The position numbers and the translations under genes were made by a program. Shown in pieces: positions 51,570-60,923 of a stretch of 64,000 nt of DNA (position 1 is its first letter; the number at the start of each line of letters is the position of its first letter). Below the pieces are notes generated by a model. It had not been told where the DNA came from. It saw only the letters and a list, made by a program, of their open reading frames with translations, and made no database searches. Source of the stretch: Marivita sp965656765 (lineage in GTDB: Bacteria > Pseudomonadota > Alphaproteobacteria > Rhodobacterales > Rhodobacteraceae); assembly GCF_965656765.1 (NCBI RefSeq), contig NZ_CBFHLV010000004.1, positions 29,673 through 93,672 on the forward strand. Reading direction: 5' to 3'.

Positions 51570-53116
51570 CCGCGCACCAATGCAGGATCGGGCACCAATT
51601 GCTCCAACACCTCAGCCGATGAAATTACGCCTGGCAACCCCGCACCTGGATGTGTGCCAGCGCCAGTCAGAAAAAGGCCTTTGAGTTCTTCGCTCACGTT
51701 GTGCGGACGGAACCACGCGCTTTGCAAAATGCGCGGTTCGATTGAGAAACCTGATCCATGCGGTGACAGATACCGGCTCTTGAACGTGTCAGGTGTAAAG
51801 ACCTCGCTGGTGGTCACTCGGCTGGAAAACCCGGGGAGCAGTTGTTCTTCCAACGCTTTGGTCAATCGCACACGGTATTCGCGTTCGATTTCGTCCCAGT
51901 TGGCAGAATCCTCGTGCCCCAGATGGGGAACAGGGCTCAGTACATAAAAAGTATCGTCGCCTTCAGGCGCTGCGCTTGGGTCGGTCACAGTCGGGCGATG
52001 CACATAGAGCGAAAAGTCGTCGGACACTTTGCCCTTCATAAAGATATCGCGAACAAGACCCTTGTAGCGTGGGCCATTGAGAATCGTGTGGTGACCCACA
52101 TCTTTCCACATATCGCGAGTGCCTTTGGTGCCGAAGTACCAGACGTACAGCCCCATCGACCAACGCCGCGATTTCAGCTTTTTCGGCGTCCATCGCTTGC
52201 GCGGCTGATTTCGTAGAAGATGATCATAAGTGAACCCGGCATCGGCGTTGGACACTACGATGTCAGCCGTCAGAACATCACCAGACGCCAGCTTGACACC
52301 ACGGGCCTGGCCATTCTTGACGAGGATTTCGTCAACTTCGGTCTCCATCCGCAGGTTGCCGCCTTGCTCAGCAATGATCTTCGCCATGTTTTCAGCAATC
52401 GCGGCAACACCCCCCATCGCATAATGCACCCCGAATTCTTTTTCGAGATGTGAGACGAGGATATACATTGATGTGACGTTGAACGGATCACCGCCGATGA
52501 ACAGTGGATGAAACGAAAGCGCCATGCGCAACCGCTCATCTTTTACGCGTTTAGAGGCATGTGCATAGACGGACCGGTCAGCGCGAAGCATCGCAAAGCG
52601 TGGCAAGACCCGAATCAGGTCCATCAATTTATGCATGGATCGACGACCTAAATCCTCGAACCCGAACCAATAACGTTCCTCACTGTCGCGCAGAAACTTG
52701 TCGTAGCCGACAACATCACCAGGCGATAAACGCCGCACTTCTTCGCGCATGGCGTCAGTATCTTGGCGTGCTGTGAATTTCGATCCATCCGGCCAGCGGA
52801 TTTCATAGAACGGATCAAGCGGCCTTAGGTCGACTTCTTCGTGAAAGTCCTTGCCGCAAGCCGCCCATAACTCTTTGAAAACTTGCGGCACAGTGACGAT
52901 AGTCGGCCCCAAATCAAACCGGTGCCCATCTTTCCAAATGCACGACCCGCGTCCACCTGGGACATCAAGCTTATCAATCACGGTGACGCGGTAGCCCAGC
53001 GCACCCAATCGCATGGCCGAAGCCAGCCCACCTAGCCCGGCACCGATCACCACGGCATGTGCCGAAGTCAGCTTGTCGGAATGGGCCGCAAGGGCCGTAT
53101 CAAGTTTTGTCATCAT
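51566..53116 (-). CDS. crtI: Phytoene desaturase
   Basis: CrtI desaturates phytoene towards neurosporene or lycopene, using FAD. The 516-residue protein shows the dinucleotide site VVIGAGLGGLASAMRLGALG (about residue 22-41), DGHRFDLGPTIVTVPQ and the C-terminal GLFLTGAGTHPGAGLPGVI. The ATG at 53116 (MMTKLD) was chosen; a Met three bases later also fits. An upstream extension to 53137 overlaps PpsR operator 10. Confidence 0.96.
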   Translation of the reverse strand: MMTKLDTALAAHSDKLTSAHAVVIGAGLGGLASAMRLGALGYRVTVIDKLDVPGGRGSCIWKDGHRFDLGPTIVTVPQVFKELWAACGKDFHEEVDLRPLDPFYEIRWPDGSKFTARQDTDAMREEVRRLSPGDVVGYDKFLRDSEERYWFGFEDLGRRSMHKLMDLIRVLPRFAMLRADRSVYAHASKRVKDERLRMALSFHPLFIGGDPFNVTSMYILVSHLEKEFGVHYAMGGVAAIAENMAKIIAEQGGNLRMETEVDEILVKNGQARGVKLASGDVLTADIVVSNADAGFTYDHLLRNQPRKRWTPKKLKSRRWSMGLYVWYFGTKGTRDMWKDVGHHTILNGPRYKGLVRDIFMKGKVSDDFSLYVHRPTVTDPSAAPEGDDTFYVLSPVPHLGHEDSANWDEIEREYRVRLTKALEEQLLPGFSSRVTTSEVFTPDTFKSRYLSPHGSGFSIEPRILQSAWFRPHNVSEELKGLFLTGAGTHPGAGLPGVISSAEVLEQLVPDPALVRG

Positions 53117-53131
53117 TGGTCCATGATATAC

Positions 53132-53149
53132 TGTCAACTTTACTTTACA
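53132..53149. promoter_or_regulatory. PpsR/CrtJ operator 10 (before crtI)
   Basis: TGTCAACTTTACTTTACA fits TGT-N12-ACA, 16 bases upstream of the crtI ATG. Confidence 0.8.
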
Positions 53150-53207
53150 ATATTTTGCCGCCGGGGTGCGTCAAATTATTTAGTATCTTTCCAGTTTGGT
53201 GATTATG

Positions 53208-53225
53208 TGTCAGACTTAGTTGACA
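53208..53225. promoter_or_regulatory. PpsR/CrtJ operator 11 (before crtA)
   Basis: TGTCAGACTTAGTTGACA is a full TGTc-N10-gACA match and includes a TTGACA hexamer (53220-53225). It stands just before crtA; centre distance to operator 10 is 76 bases, unlike the close pairs elsewhere. Confidence 0.85.
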
Positions 53226-53239
53226 CTATGGGAACCAAA

Positions 53240-53947
53240 ATGCAGACCGTGAGCCTGAGCTTTTATCGCTTTGCCACACCGCTATCGCGGCTGTGGGCGC
53301 TGACAATGATGGGTGCGGCCCGGCTTTCCCTTCCGCGAATCGATGGCATCCAGTTTTGGAAATTGTGCGGATCGGGGACGGGCGAGGGCTTTACCCCAAT
53401 TCCGAACACATCCGTCTATGCGATCCTAACGGTGTGGCCCGATCTGGACCGCGCCCGCGCAGCAATTTCATCGGAATCGATCTTTGAAAGATACCGCGCA
53501 AAAGCATCCGAACATTGGACGTTGTTTCTAACCCCTTACTCTGCGCGCGGAGCATGGTCCGGGGCATCGCCGTTCGCTGAAGAATCGCCCGCCCAATCGG
53601 GCCCAATCGCCGCCCTCACCCGTGCCACAGTGCGCCCTGCTGTTGCAGCACAGTTCTGGAAACGTGTGCCGGACATTAGTGGTGTGATCGGTCAAGACCC
53701 AAACGTCCTCTTCAAGATTGGCATCGGTGAAGTTCCGTTGCTGCAACAGATCACGTTTTCCATCTGGCCTGATTCCGGTTCCATGGCAGAATTCGCCCGG
53801 AACAACGGCCCCCACTCACAGGCCATCCGCGCCGTGCGCGACGGCAAATGGTTCCGCGAAGAACTGTATGCCCGCTTTCGGGTTGCCGACGAGATCGGCA
53901 GCTGGGAAGGCCAATCCCCTCGTATTCTCAAGGATATCGCAGCATGA
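53240..53947 (+). CDS. crtA: Spheroidene monooxygenase (CrtA)
   Basis: CrtA inserts the C2 keto group using O2, turning spheroidene into spheroidenone, which is the main aerobic carotenoid of many Rhodobacteraceae. The 235-residue protein begins MQTVSLSFYRFATP, like R. capsulatus CrtA, and has FWKLCGSGTGEGFTPIPN. I chose the ATG at 53240 because GGGAA stands before it; the ATG at 53228 sits right after the PpsR operator without a ribosome site. Stop overlaps bchI (ATGA). Confidence 0.94.
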   Translation: MQTVSLSFYRFATPLSRLWALTMMGAARLSLPRIDGIQFWKLCGSGTGEGFTPIPNTSVYAILTVWPDLDRARAAISSESIFERYRAKASEHWTLFLTPYSARGAWSGASPFAEESPAQSGPIAALTRATVRPAVAAQFWKRVPDISGVIGQDPNVLFKIGIGEVPLLQQITFSIWPDSGSMAEFARNNGPHSQAIRAVRDGKWFREELYARFRVADEIGSWEGQSPRILKDIAA

Positions 53948-54948
53948 GACATCCGTTCCCTTTTTCCGCCATCGTTGGTCAGGACCAAATGAAACTGGCC
54001 ATGATCCTCACTGCAATCGACCCCGGCATCGGTGGCGTGCTTGTGTTCGGGGATCGCGGCACTGGCAAATCTACAGCAGTGCGCGCGCTGGCGGCTCTGC
54101 TCCCCCAGATTTCCAAGCTTGAGGGCAGCCCGACCAACGCCGAAACAATTAATGAGATGCCGGATTGGGCAGACCCTGTTTCCGGCAATACCATTGCTGC
54201 GCCAACACCGGTGATAGACCTTCCCCTTGGCACCACCGAGGACCGTCTTGTTGGTGCGCTTGATATTGAACGTGCGCTCAGCCGTGGGGAAAAGGCGTTT
54301 GAACCCGGCCTGCTTGCCAAAGCGAACCGTGGTTATCTGTATATTGACGAAGTAAACCTACTTGAGGATCATCTGGTCGATCTTCTGCTGGATGTGGCGC
54401 AATCCGGTGAAAACGTCATTGAACGCGAGGGCCTATCGATCCGCCACGACGCTCGCTTTGTGCTTGTGGGATCCGGAAACCCCGAAGAAGGCGAACTGCG
54501 ACCACAGCTTTTGGATCGGTTCGGGCTTTCCGTGGAGGTCCGTTCACCCAACGATATCGAAGAACGGGTCGAGGTGATCCGCCGTCGCGCAGCCTTTGAT
54601 ACAAACCCGGATGCCTTTGTCGAAAAGTGGTCGGTCGAAGATACCAAGATCCGCGATGCGATCCTTGCTGCACGGGATGCCTTGAAAATGATTGATGCGC
54701 CTGACGACACATTACGGGATTGCGCCGGTCTTTGCGTTGCCATCGGATCAGACGGTCTCCGCGGGGAACTGACCCTTTTGCGCGCAGCACTTGCACTTGC
54801 CGCCTACCAGGGCAGTCCGGTTGTCACCCGCGATCACCTGCGCGCCGTGGCATCGATGGCGTTAAGCCATCGCTTGCGTCGTGATCCGCTGGATGATGCT
54901 GGTTCGTCGACCCGGGTTGATCGCACGGTCGAGGAAGTTTTTGCATGA
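53944..54948 (+). CDS. bchI: Magnesium chelatase subunit I
   Basis: BchI is the AAA+ ATPase motor of Mg chelatase. The 334-residue protein shows Walker A GDRGTGKST (about residue 37-45), Walker B GYLYIDEVNLLEDHL (about 120-134) and VGSGNPEEGELRPQLLDRFG. I chose the ATG at 53944, overlapping the crtA stop; an upstream in-frame codon at 53848 lies over crtA. Overlaps bchD by ATGA. Confidence 0.97.
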   Translation: MRHPFPFSAIVGQDQMKLAMILTAIDPGIGGVLVFGDRGTGKSTAVRALAALLPQISKLEGSPTNAETINEMPDWADPVSGNTIAAPTPVIDLPLGTTEDRLVGALDIERALSRGEKAFEPGLLAKANRGYLYIDEVNLLEDHLVDLLLDVAQSGENVIEREGLSIRHDARFVLVGSGNPEEGELRPQLLDRFGLSVEVRSPNDIEERVEVIRRRAAFDTNPDAFVEKWSVEDTKIRDAILAARDALKMIDAPDDTLRDCAGLCVAIGSDGLRGELTLLRAALALAAYQGSPVVTRDHLRAVASMALSHRLRRDPLDDAGSSTRVDRTVEEVFA

Positions 54949-56633
54949 TTGAAGACCCAACTGCCGTGAATGTTCAGGGCCAGTTGGCGCTGACGCTTTT
55001 GGCGGTCGACCCGGCTGGGTTGGGGGGTCTTCATCTGCGTGCCCGTGCCGGACCAGTACGAGACATGTTCTGCGCCCCTCTGAAAGCGTTGTTCCCCAAT
55101 GCGCGCCGCATTTCGCCATCAATCTCTGATCTACAATTGTTTGGTGGTGTTGATGTCGGCGAAACTCTGACACGCGGCGAAATCATCCGTGCCAAGGGCA
55201 TTCTGGAAACGCCAGCTCCACTGGTCTTTACCATGGCGGAACGCTGCGAACCGGGTCTTGCTGCGCGTCTGGCGCAAAGCCTTGACACAAGCACTGGTCA
55301 CGCGCTGATCCTGTTAGACGAAGGGTCGGAAGATGATGAAATCGCGCCAAAGACTTTAACCGAACGTCTCGCCTTTTTTGTCGATCTCGAAGGTCTTCGC
55401 CATGTCGAACTCGCACAGATGGTGATGGAAGAAGCCGACATAGCCGCTGCACAGAACCGGCTGTCATCAATAGAAATCCCCAAAGATGTCCCGGTCGCCT
55501 TGGCCGTCACTGCCGTTCGTTTTGGTATCGATTCCCTCCGCGCGCCCTTGATTGCCTTGGCAGCAGCGCGGGCAAATGCTGCTCTTAATAATCGCAAAAC
55601 AGTCAATGAAGACGATCTTCAGATCGCCGTGCAATTGGTCTATGCACACCGCGCCACACAAATGCCGGTCGAGGACGAGGCAGAAGAACCCGAGGAAGAC
55701 ACTCAACCTGACGACACACCCGACACGCAAAGCCCAGATCAGGACGAGTCGGAGTTGAACCTTCCAGATGAGCTTTTGATCGAAGCCGTCAAAGCCGTTC
55801 TACCATTCGATGTACTTGCTATGCTTGAAGGCGCTGGTCGCGTCAAAACGGCAACTGGTAGCGGTGGCGCGGGCCAAAAGAAACGCGGCAACCGACGCGG
55901 GCGGCCCTTACCTTCAAGGGCAGGGCGGCTTGACGGCGGCAACCGGATTGATTTGGTCGCCACTTTGCGGGCCGCCGTGCCGTGGCAAACCATTCGGCGC
56001 AAGCAGAACCCGGAACGCACCGGCGTTCTGATCCGTCCCTCCGACATTCATGTGAAGGTTTTTCAAGAAGTCTCTGACCGACTGGTGATCTTTGCAGTCG
56101 ATGCATCGGGTTCTTCTGCCGTGGCGCGCCTATCCGAAGCGAAAGGCGCGGTTGAGTTGATGCTGGCCGATGCCTATGCCCGCCGGGACCACGTTGCTCT
56201 GATCGCCTTTAGAGGTGAGGGCGCCGAATTGATCCTACCGCCCACGCGGTCTCTTGTTCAAACAAAACGACGTTTGGCCGGTTTGCCGGGCGGCGGCGGC
56301 ACACCGCTTGCCTCTGGTCTCAAGGCAGCAGCCGAACTTGCCCAGCGCGTACGTGCACAAGGACTTTCACCATCTATTGCCGTTTTAACCGATGGTCGGG
56401 CCAATGTTCCGCTTCCCGGTAAAACCGGTCGCGCCGCCGCAAACGAAGATGCGCAGGCGATGGCGCGCCATGTCCGGTCACTCAACATCCCAAGCGCGAT
56501 GATCGACACATCCGTTAGGCCGCACCGGGACCTTCGAACATTATGTGGTGAAATGGATGCCAAATATATCCCGCTGCCCCGCGCCGATGCCAAAGGCCTA
56601 AGCCGCGCCATCGAAACGGCGCTTGGCGAGTGA
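54945..56633 (+). CDS. bchD: Magnesium chelatase subunit D
   Basis: BchD couples the BchI hexamer to BchH. The 562-residue protein has an inactive AAA+ domain (about 1-200) with no good Walker A, an acidic/proline linker (about 240-270), a basic GQKKRGNRRGRPLPSRAGRL stretch (about 310-330) and a C-terminal von Willebrand A domain with FAVDASGSS, the MIDAS-type site (about 383-391). Confidence 0.97.
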   Translation: MIEDPTAVNVQGQLALTLLAVDPAGLGGLHLRARAGPVRDMFCAPLKALFPNARRISPSISDLQLFGGVDVGETLTRGEIIRAKGILETPAPLVFTMAERCEPGLAARLAQSLDTSTGHALILLDEGSEDDEIAPKTLTERLAFFVDLEGLRHVELAQMVMEEADIAAAQNRLSSIEIPKDVPVALAVTAVRFGIDSLRAPLIALAAARANAALNNRKTVNEDDLQIAVQLVYAHRATQMPVEDEAEEPEEDTQPDDTPDTQSPDQDESELNLPDELLIEAVKAVLPFDVLAMLEGAGRVKTATGSGGAGQKKRGNRRGRPLPSRAGRLDGGNRIDLVATLRAAVPWQTIRRKQNPERTGVLIRPSDIHVKVFQEVSDRLVIFAVDASGSSAVARLSEAKGAVELMLADAYARRDHVALIAFRGEGAELILPPTRSLVQTKRRLAGLPGGGGTPLASGLKAAAELAQRVRAQGLSPSIAVLTDGRANVPLPGKTGRAAANEDAQAMARHVRSLNIPSAMIDTSVRPHRDLRTLCGEMDAKYIPLPRADAKGLSRAIETALGE

Positions 56634-56637
56634 TATC

Positions 56638-57492
56638 ATGGGTGTCGCAGAAACCCTGACGGCTTGGCCCCATGCCGACCATTCACGCTTTGTCGATGTC
56701 CGTCCGCATCGCTGGCATGTGCAGGAAATGGGAAAGGGCGATACGATTCTTCTTTTGCATGGGGCAAGTGGTTCAACCCATTCGTGGCGCGATGTGATGA
56801 CCGATCTTTCTAAGGATTTTCATGTCATCGCCATAGATCTTCCAGGGCATGGTCAAACCAAGCTAGGCTCTCGGCAAAGGTCGTCACTGCCTTTGATGGC
56901 ACAGGATGTTCAGTCGCTGATTGACCACGAAGGCTGGAACATCAAGGCGATCCTTGCACATTCAGCTGGGGCAGCGTTGGGTCTGCGCATCCTTCAGGCC
57001 GCCAAACGGAATACCCCATTAATTGCAGTCAATCCGGCACTCTCGCCATTCAAGGGCCTTGCCGGAGTTTTGTTTCCCATCGCCGCCCGGGTTGTCGCGC
57101 TGAGCCCAGTTATGGCAAAGATGATAAAACGGCGTATGGCCGGGCCGGGGCAAGTTGTGTCGATGATGGAAACAACCGGCTCCAAGATCTCGCCCGAGGG
57201 ACTGAACCTCTATGCCAAGCTGTTCCGCAGCGATGCGCATCTGGACGGAACGTTGCTGATGATGGCGCAGTGGAAGCTGGATGGGCTGGTCTCAGATTTG
57301 GCCAAAATCAATGTGCCATGTACGTTCTTGGTTGGTGAAAACGACAAGGCCGTACCGCCATCATCGGTTCGGGACAGCGCCAGGAAGATGCCGAACGCGA
57401 CGGTCGAGGTGTTCTCAGGCTATGGCCATCTGATGCACGAAGAAGACCCCAAACTGGTCGCCGATCAACTGCGCGCTGTTCTGCGCAAGTAA
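56638..57492 (+). CDS. bchO: BchO, alpha/beta-fold hydrolase linked to Mg chelatase
   Basis: A 284-residue alpha/beta-hydrolase with LLLHGASGSTHSW (oxyanion part), a nucleophile elbow AHSAGAALGL and catalytic His in GYGHLMHEEDPK. In phototrophic proteobacteria the gene follows bchID and is called bchO; its reaction is not established. I chose the ATG at 56638 (MGVAETL), 4 bases after the bchD stop. Its 3' end overlaps the convergent Smr gene by 28 bases. Confidence 0.92.
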   Translation: MGVAETLTAWPHADHSRFVDVRPHRWHVQEMGKGDTILLLHGASGSTHSWRDVMTDLSKDFHVIAIDLPGHGQTKLGSRQRSSLPLMAQDVQSLIDHEGWNIKAILAHSAGAALGLRILQAAKRNTPLIAVNPALSPFKGLAGVLFPIAARVVALSPVMAKMIKRRMAGPGQVVSMMETTGSKISPEGLNLYAKLFRSDAHLDGTLLMMAQWKLDGLVSDLAKINVPCTFLVGENDKAVPPSSVRDSARKMPNATVEVFSGYGHLMHEEDPKLVADQLRAVLRK

Positions 57493-58052
57493 ACGTAATA
57501 CGCGCCACCACCGCCATGACGGATATGCGCTTCGGATACGTCCAAAACAGCCGTGTTCAGCGGCGCCATGCGCAACCACATTGGAACCTGCCGTTTTAAG
57601 ATGCCCCGCTGGCGGGGCATTGGATCATGTGGATCGTCACGTTCTCCTTTGCCTGTGATCACGAGAACAAGCCGAAATCCTCGTGAATAGGACGTCAGAA
57701 TAAATCGTGTGAGGGCAGGGTGCGCCTGATCCAATGTCATGCCATGAAGATCGATCCGCGCTTCTGGCACCAACTTCCCACGGCGCATTTTTCCGTAGGT
57801 TTTTGTGTCCATCGCAGGCTTTGCTTTGGGCGTCGGTTGCGGAGTGGTGATCTGTCCATGTGGTGTTTTGCTGGCTCTGCTGCCAATCCCAAACGCGGTT
57901 GGCAAATCCATTTTCTCAGGTTCAGATTTGCGACGAACGACAGGTTTCGGGGTTTCAGCAGCGCGGCGCAAAGCTTGGGGCAGCGGGGTCGTTGAATGCG
58001 TGACTTTCTGCCAAAGCTCTTGTTCGTCTGGTCGAAGCTTGCGTCGACTCAT
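57465..58052 (-). CDS. Smr/MutS2-like domain protein
   Basis: A 195-residue protein with a basic, low-complexity N-terminal half and a C-terminal Smr domain (about residue 98-190) that includes IDLHGMTLDQAHPAL and LVITGKGERD. Smr domains act as nucleases or nucleic-acid binders; for stand-alone forms the biological role is unclear. It is the third gene of the Tim44-like-mltA-Smr operon, overlapping mltA as ATGA, and marks the right edge of the photosynthesis cluster. Confidence 0.9.
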   Translation of the reverse strand: MSRRKLRPDEQELWQKVTHSTTPLPQALRRAAETPKPVVRRKSEPEKMDLPTAFGIGSRASKTPHGQITTPQPTPKAKPAMDTKTYGKMRRGKLVPEARIDLHGMTLDQAHPALTRFILTSYSRGFRLVLVITGKGERDDPHDPMPRQRGILKRQVPMWLRMAPLNTAVLDVSEAHIRHGGGGAYYVYLRRTARS

Positions 58053-59092
58053 TGCAACGCCTCAGGCAGGAAGGCATAGGCTCTCTGAATCGGCATCAAG
58101 ACCACCATCCGCCCCGGGTCTTTAATTCGACCAGCGGCGCGGCCAGCATCATCACCTGTGCCATAAAAGACATCAGCGCGTTGCGCACCTTTGATCGCTG
58201 AACCTGTGTCCTGAGCAACCATCAGGCGGCGCAGCGGGGTTTGACCATCTTTTTCGATCCAAACTGGTGCACCCAAGGGGATAAATGCCGGATCTACTGC
58301 AATTGACCGCATTGGCGTGATAGACCGGTTCATCGCGCCAAGCGGGCCTCTGTCTGCAGGAACCTGGCTAACTTCGCGGAAAAAGACGTATGAGTCGTTG
58401 TGGAACAACAGATCCTGACCATCCAACGGATTCCGCCGAACCCAGTTTTTGATCACATCAGCTGACACCTGATGTGGCTGGTAAACACCACGCCTCACAA
58501 GCTCTTGACCAATAGACCGATAGGTGTGTCCGTTAGCACCGCCATACCCAACGCGGATCATTCGGCCATCAGGATAGCGCACCCGCCCCGAACCCTGAAC
58601 CTGAAGAAAAAACAATTCGACAGGGTCATCGACCCACGCAATTTCTAGCCCACGTCCTTGCATAACGCCGGTGGTCAAAATATCCCGGCGCGTCAACCAA
58701 GGTCGACGATCGTTTGCTTCAGGTGGCATTTTGTAAATCGGATGACGGTATCGATCTGTCCGAACCGGGGAACCTGACAGTTCAGGCTCAAAGTATCCCG
58801 TGAACAGCGGGTCTTTCCCGTCAGTGATCAACATTGGACGAAAGAACAGTTCGAAAAACTGCCGCGCATCGGTGGCGTCGAACGCCAAGGCACAGAGCGA
58901 TGACCAATCCGGTTCATCCAGGTCAGCGCATGTGTTCTTGAAAACAGTCAGAGCCGACGAATGATCATCCTCGGCCCAACCGTCCAGATCCTCGAAATCA
59001 AGGATTGCGTATTGTGTTTCAGGCTCGTTGGGCACAGCTGGTCCTGCCATCAGAACACCAAGAGATATGGCCGCACCCAGCCTTCGGATCAT
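58049..59092 (-). CDS. mltA: Membrane-bound lytic murein transglycosylase A
   Basis: MltA cleaves peptidoglycan glycan strands to anhydromuropeptides. The 347-residue protein has a signal-like N-terminus (about 1-20), DPVELFFLQVQGSGRVRYP, and the 3D-domain with VAQDTGSAIKGAQRADVFYG, which has the catalytic aspartate. A lipobox is not clear, so it may be periplasmic. It overlaps the Tim44-like gene and the Smr gene by ATGA. Confidence 0.94.
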   Translation of the reverse strand: MIRRLGAAISLGVLMAGPAVPNEPETQYAILDFEDLDGWAEDDHSSALTVFKNTCADLDEPDWSSLCALAFDATDARQFFELFFRPMLITDGKDPLFTGYFEPELSGSPVRTDRYRHPIYKMPPEANDRRPWLTRRDILTTGVMQGRGLEIAWVDDPVELFFLQVQGSGRVRYPDGRMIRVGYGGANGHTYRSIGQELVRRGVYQPHQVSADVIKNWVRRNPLDGQDLLFHNDSYVFFREVSQVPADRGPLGAMNRSITPMRSIAVDPAFIPLGAPVWIEKDGQTPLRRLMVAQDTGSAIKGAQRADVFYGTGDDAGRAAGRIKDPGRMVVLMPIQRAYAFLPEALQ

Positions 59093-59748
59093 TCGCCCGT
59101 TGCGACAAGCTGCCAGTTCGGATCATCCACACCCATACGACGGGCATAGGTCCAGACATCTTTCTGCCGCTTAACTTGGGTTGGCGACCCTTCGATAACT
59201 TCACCTGAACTGTCGCGCACAACAGATGTCAGCTCACCGATATACTTTACCGAAATCTCAGCGGTGCCCGTTTCATCGTGGAACGTGGCATCCACCAAAT
59301 TCAACTCGCGAACCCCAACAAACTCGGCTTCGATTGTAAGGCCCTGCTCTTCGCGCGCTTCAACGACCTCGGCGAAGGTTTCGTAAACATCATCGGCAAG
59401 GAACGGCTTAATCTCTGCCAGTTCACCACGCTCAAAGCCCATGAGGATCATTTCATAAGCACCACGCGCGCCGCCCAGAAAGTCGCCAACACCAAATGAC
59501 GGTTCTGCGCGTTTCATCCGGGCCAGAGCATCGGCAGCATCACTGTCTGCATCGACATGATCTACGATGTCATGATCAGGGCCGCCTTCAATAACTTCAA
59601 ACTCACGTCGTGATGACGTGGGTTCGTCCTGCCGTGCGACAGGCGGTTTTTCGAAACCTTCCCGTGTGCCCAAAACGCTCTTCAAGCGCAGGATCAAAAA
59701 CACGGCGATGCCAGCAAGCACCAAAAGCTGTATCAGCGGAGAATTCAT
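59089..59748 (-). CDS. Tim44-like domain protein
   Basis: A 219-residue protein with one N-terminal hydrophobic helix (about residue 4-22) and a C-terminal Tim44-like domain (about residue 85-215) including YEMILMGFERGELAEIKPFL and VWTYARRMGVDDPNW. Bacterial Tim44-like proteins are membrane-anchored and of unsettled role; in alphaproteobacteria they adjoin mltA and secB. I chose the ATG at 59748 with GGCGAGG upstream. Confidence 0.9.
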   Translation of the reverse strand: MNSPLIQLLVLAGIAVFLILRLKSVLGTREGFEKPPVARQDEPTSSRREFEVIEGGPDHDIVDHVDADSDAADALARMKRAEPSFGVGDFLGGARGAYEMILMGFERGELAEIKPFLADDVYETFAEVVEAREEQGLTIEAEFVGVRELNLVDATFHDETGTAEISVKYIGELTSVVRDSSGEVIEGSPTQVKRQKDVWTYARRMGVDDPNWQLVATGE

Positions 59749-59852
59749 CAGGACCTCGCCCAGACCAAAGTGGAAACGTCGTTGTTGCATCCTTATGTAG
59801 GTGTTGGGCGTTGCATAGTCCACCGTACGCCCGGTGAAAGGAGTCCCACGTT

Positions 59853-60347
59853 ATGTGGCTATTTGTGGCTTTTCTGCTCGTTCCCTTGATCGAGATCGGT
59901 TTGTTTATTCAAATCCGCGGCCTGATTGGCCTATGGCCGACACTTGGAATCGTGATTTTGACTGCAATCCTGGGAACCTATTTGGTTAGGTCGCAGGGCA
60001 TTATGGCGATCAACAACCTGCGCAATTCGTTTTCCCGATTAGAGGATCCGTCTGAACATTTGGCTCACGGGGCAATGATCCTGTTCTCCGGTGCTTTGCT
60101 TTTGACTCCGGGGTTTTTCACCGATGCTGTCGGGTTTTTACTGCTCGCGCCCCCGGTTCGGTCTGCTTTGATCAGCTATATGCGCAAACACATAAATGTT
60201 CAGCGTTTTGAAATGGGCCCCCAACCTGATCCGTTTGGCGACAATCAACCTCATCGTCCACGCGACACAGTCATCGATGGAGACTACCAAGAGGTGTCCA
60301 ACCCAAAAAAACCCACGCATGAAGGTTCCGGTTGGACGAAGCATTGA
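59853..60347 (+). CDS. fxsA: FxsA family membrane protein
   Basis: A 164-residue protein with two to three hydrophobic helices and the family motif LLVPLIEIGLFIQI...GTYLVRSQG in the first half. FxsA in E. coli interferes with phage T7 exclusion by F, but the general role is unknown. The tail is hydrophilic. AAGGAG stands 12 bases before the ATG. It is divergent from the Tim44-like gene and upstream of secB. Confidence 0.9.
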   Translation: MWLFVAFLLVPLIEIGLFIQIRGLIGLWPTLGIVILTAILGTYLVRSQGIMAINNLRNSFSRLEDPSEHLAHGAMILFSGALLLTPGFFTDAVGFLLLAPPVRSALISYMRKHINVQRFEMGPQPDPFGDNQPHRPRDTVIDGDYQEVSNPKKPTHEGSGWTKH

Positions 60348-60413
60348 GGCTTTCAAGAACGGCTGCTAAGCAACGTCCAACTTTTGTAACCGCTCGATCC
60401 GAGGGAGAGACCC

Positions 60414-60920
60414 ATGGCTGATACGCCGGAAACCACTGCCAACGGTGCCGCACCGCAAGCTGCGCCCGTGAAAATGAACGTCCTTGCGCAATTCGTGCGC
60501 GACATGTCGTTCGAAAACATTCTGGCCCAAAAAGGCGTTCAAGGCGACGTTCAGCCTGACGTTCAACTTCAGGTCAATTTGGATGCCAAGAAACGTACAG
60601 CCGACAACCAGTACGAAGTGATCCTCAAGCTTCAGGTCACCTCAAAATCCAAGGAAAGCGGCGACACGCTGTTTGTTTTGGAACTGGAGTATGCAGGCGT
60701 CTTCCTCGTGGAAAACGTGCCGGACGATCAGCTGCATCCATTCCTTTTGATCGAATGCCCGCGCATGTTGTTCCCGTTTGTCCGCCGCATCGTAAGCGAT
60801 GTAACACGCGACGGTGGCTTCCCACCACTGAACCTGGAAACTATTGATTTCCTTCAGCTTTACCGCACTGAACTGGCCCGTCGCGCCAGCGCGCAGCAGG
60901 AAGAAACTGCCAACGCATGA
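60414..60920 (+). CDS. secB: Protein-export chaperone SecB
   Basis: SecB keeps preproteins unfolded and hands them to SecA. The 168-residue protein has FVRDMSFENI (N-terminal strand), VQVNLDAKKR-type strands and FPFVRRIVSDVTRDGGFPPLNLETIDF, the conserved core. AGGGAGAGA precedes the ATG. An intrinsic terminator lies 46 bases after the stop. Confidence 0.96.
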   Translation: MADTPETTANGAAPQAAPVKMNVLAQFVRDMSFENILAQKGVQGDVQPDVQLQVNLDAKKRTADNQYEVILKLQVTSKSKESGDTLFVLELEYAGVFLVENVPDDQLHPFLLIECPRMLFPFVRRIVSDVTRDGGFPPLNLETIDFLQLYRTELARRASAQQEETANA

Positions 60921-60923
60921 GCG

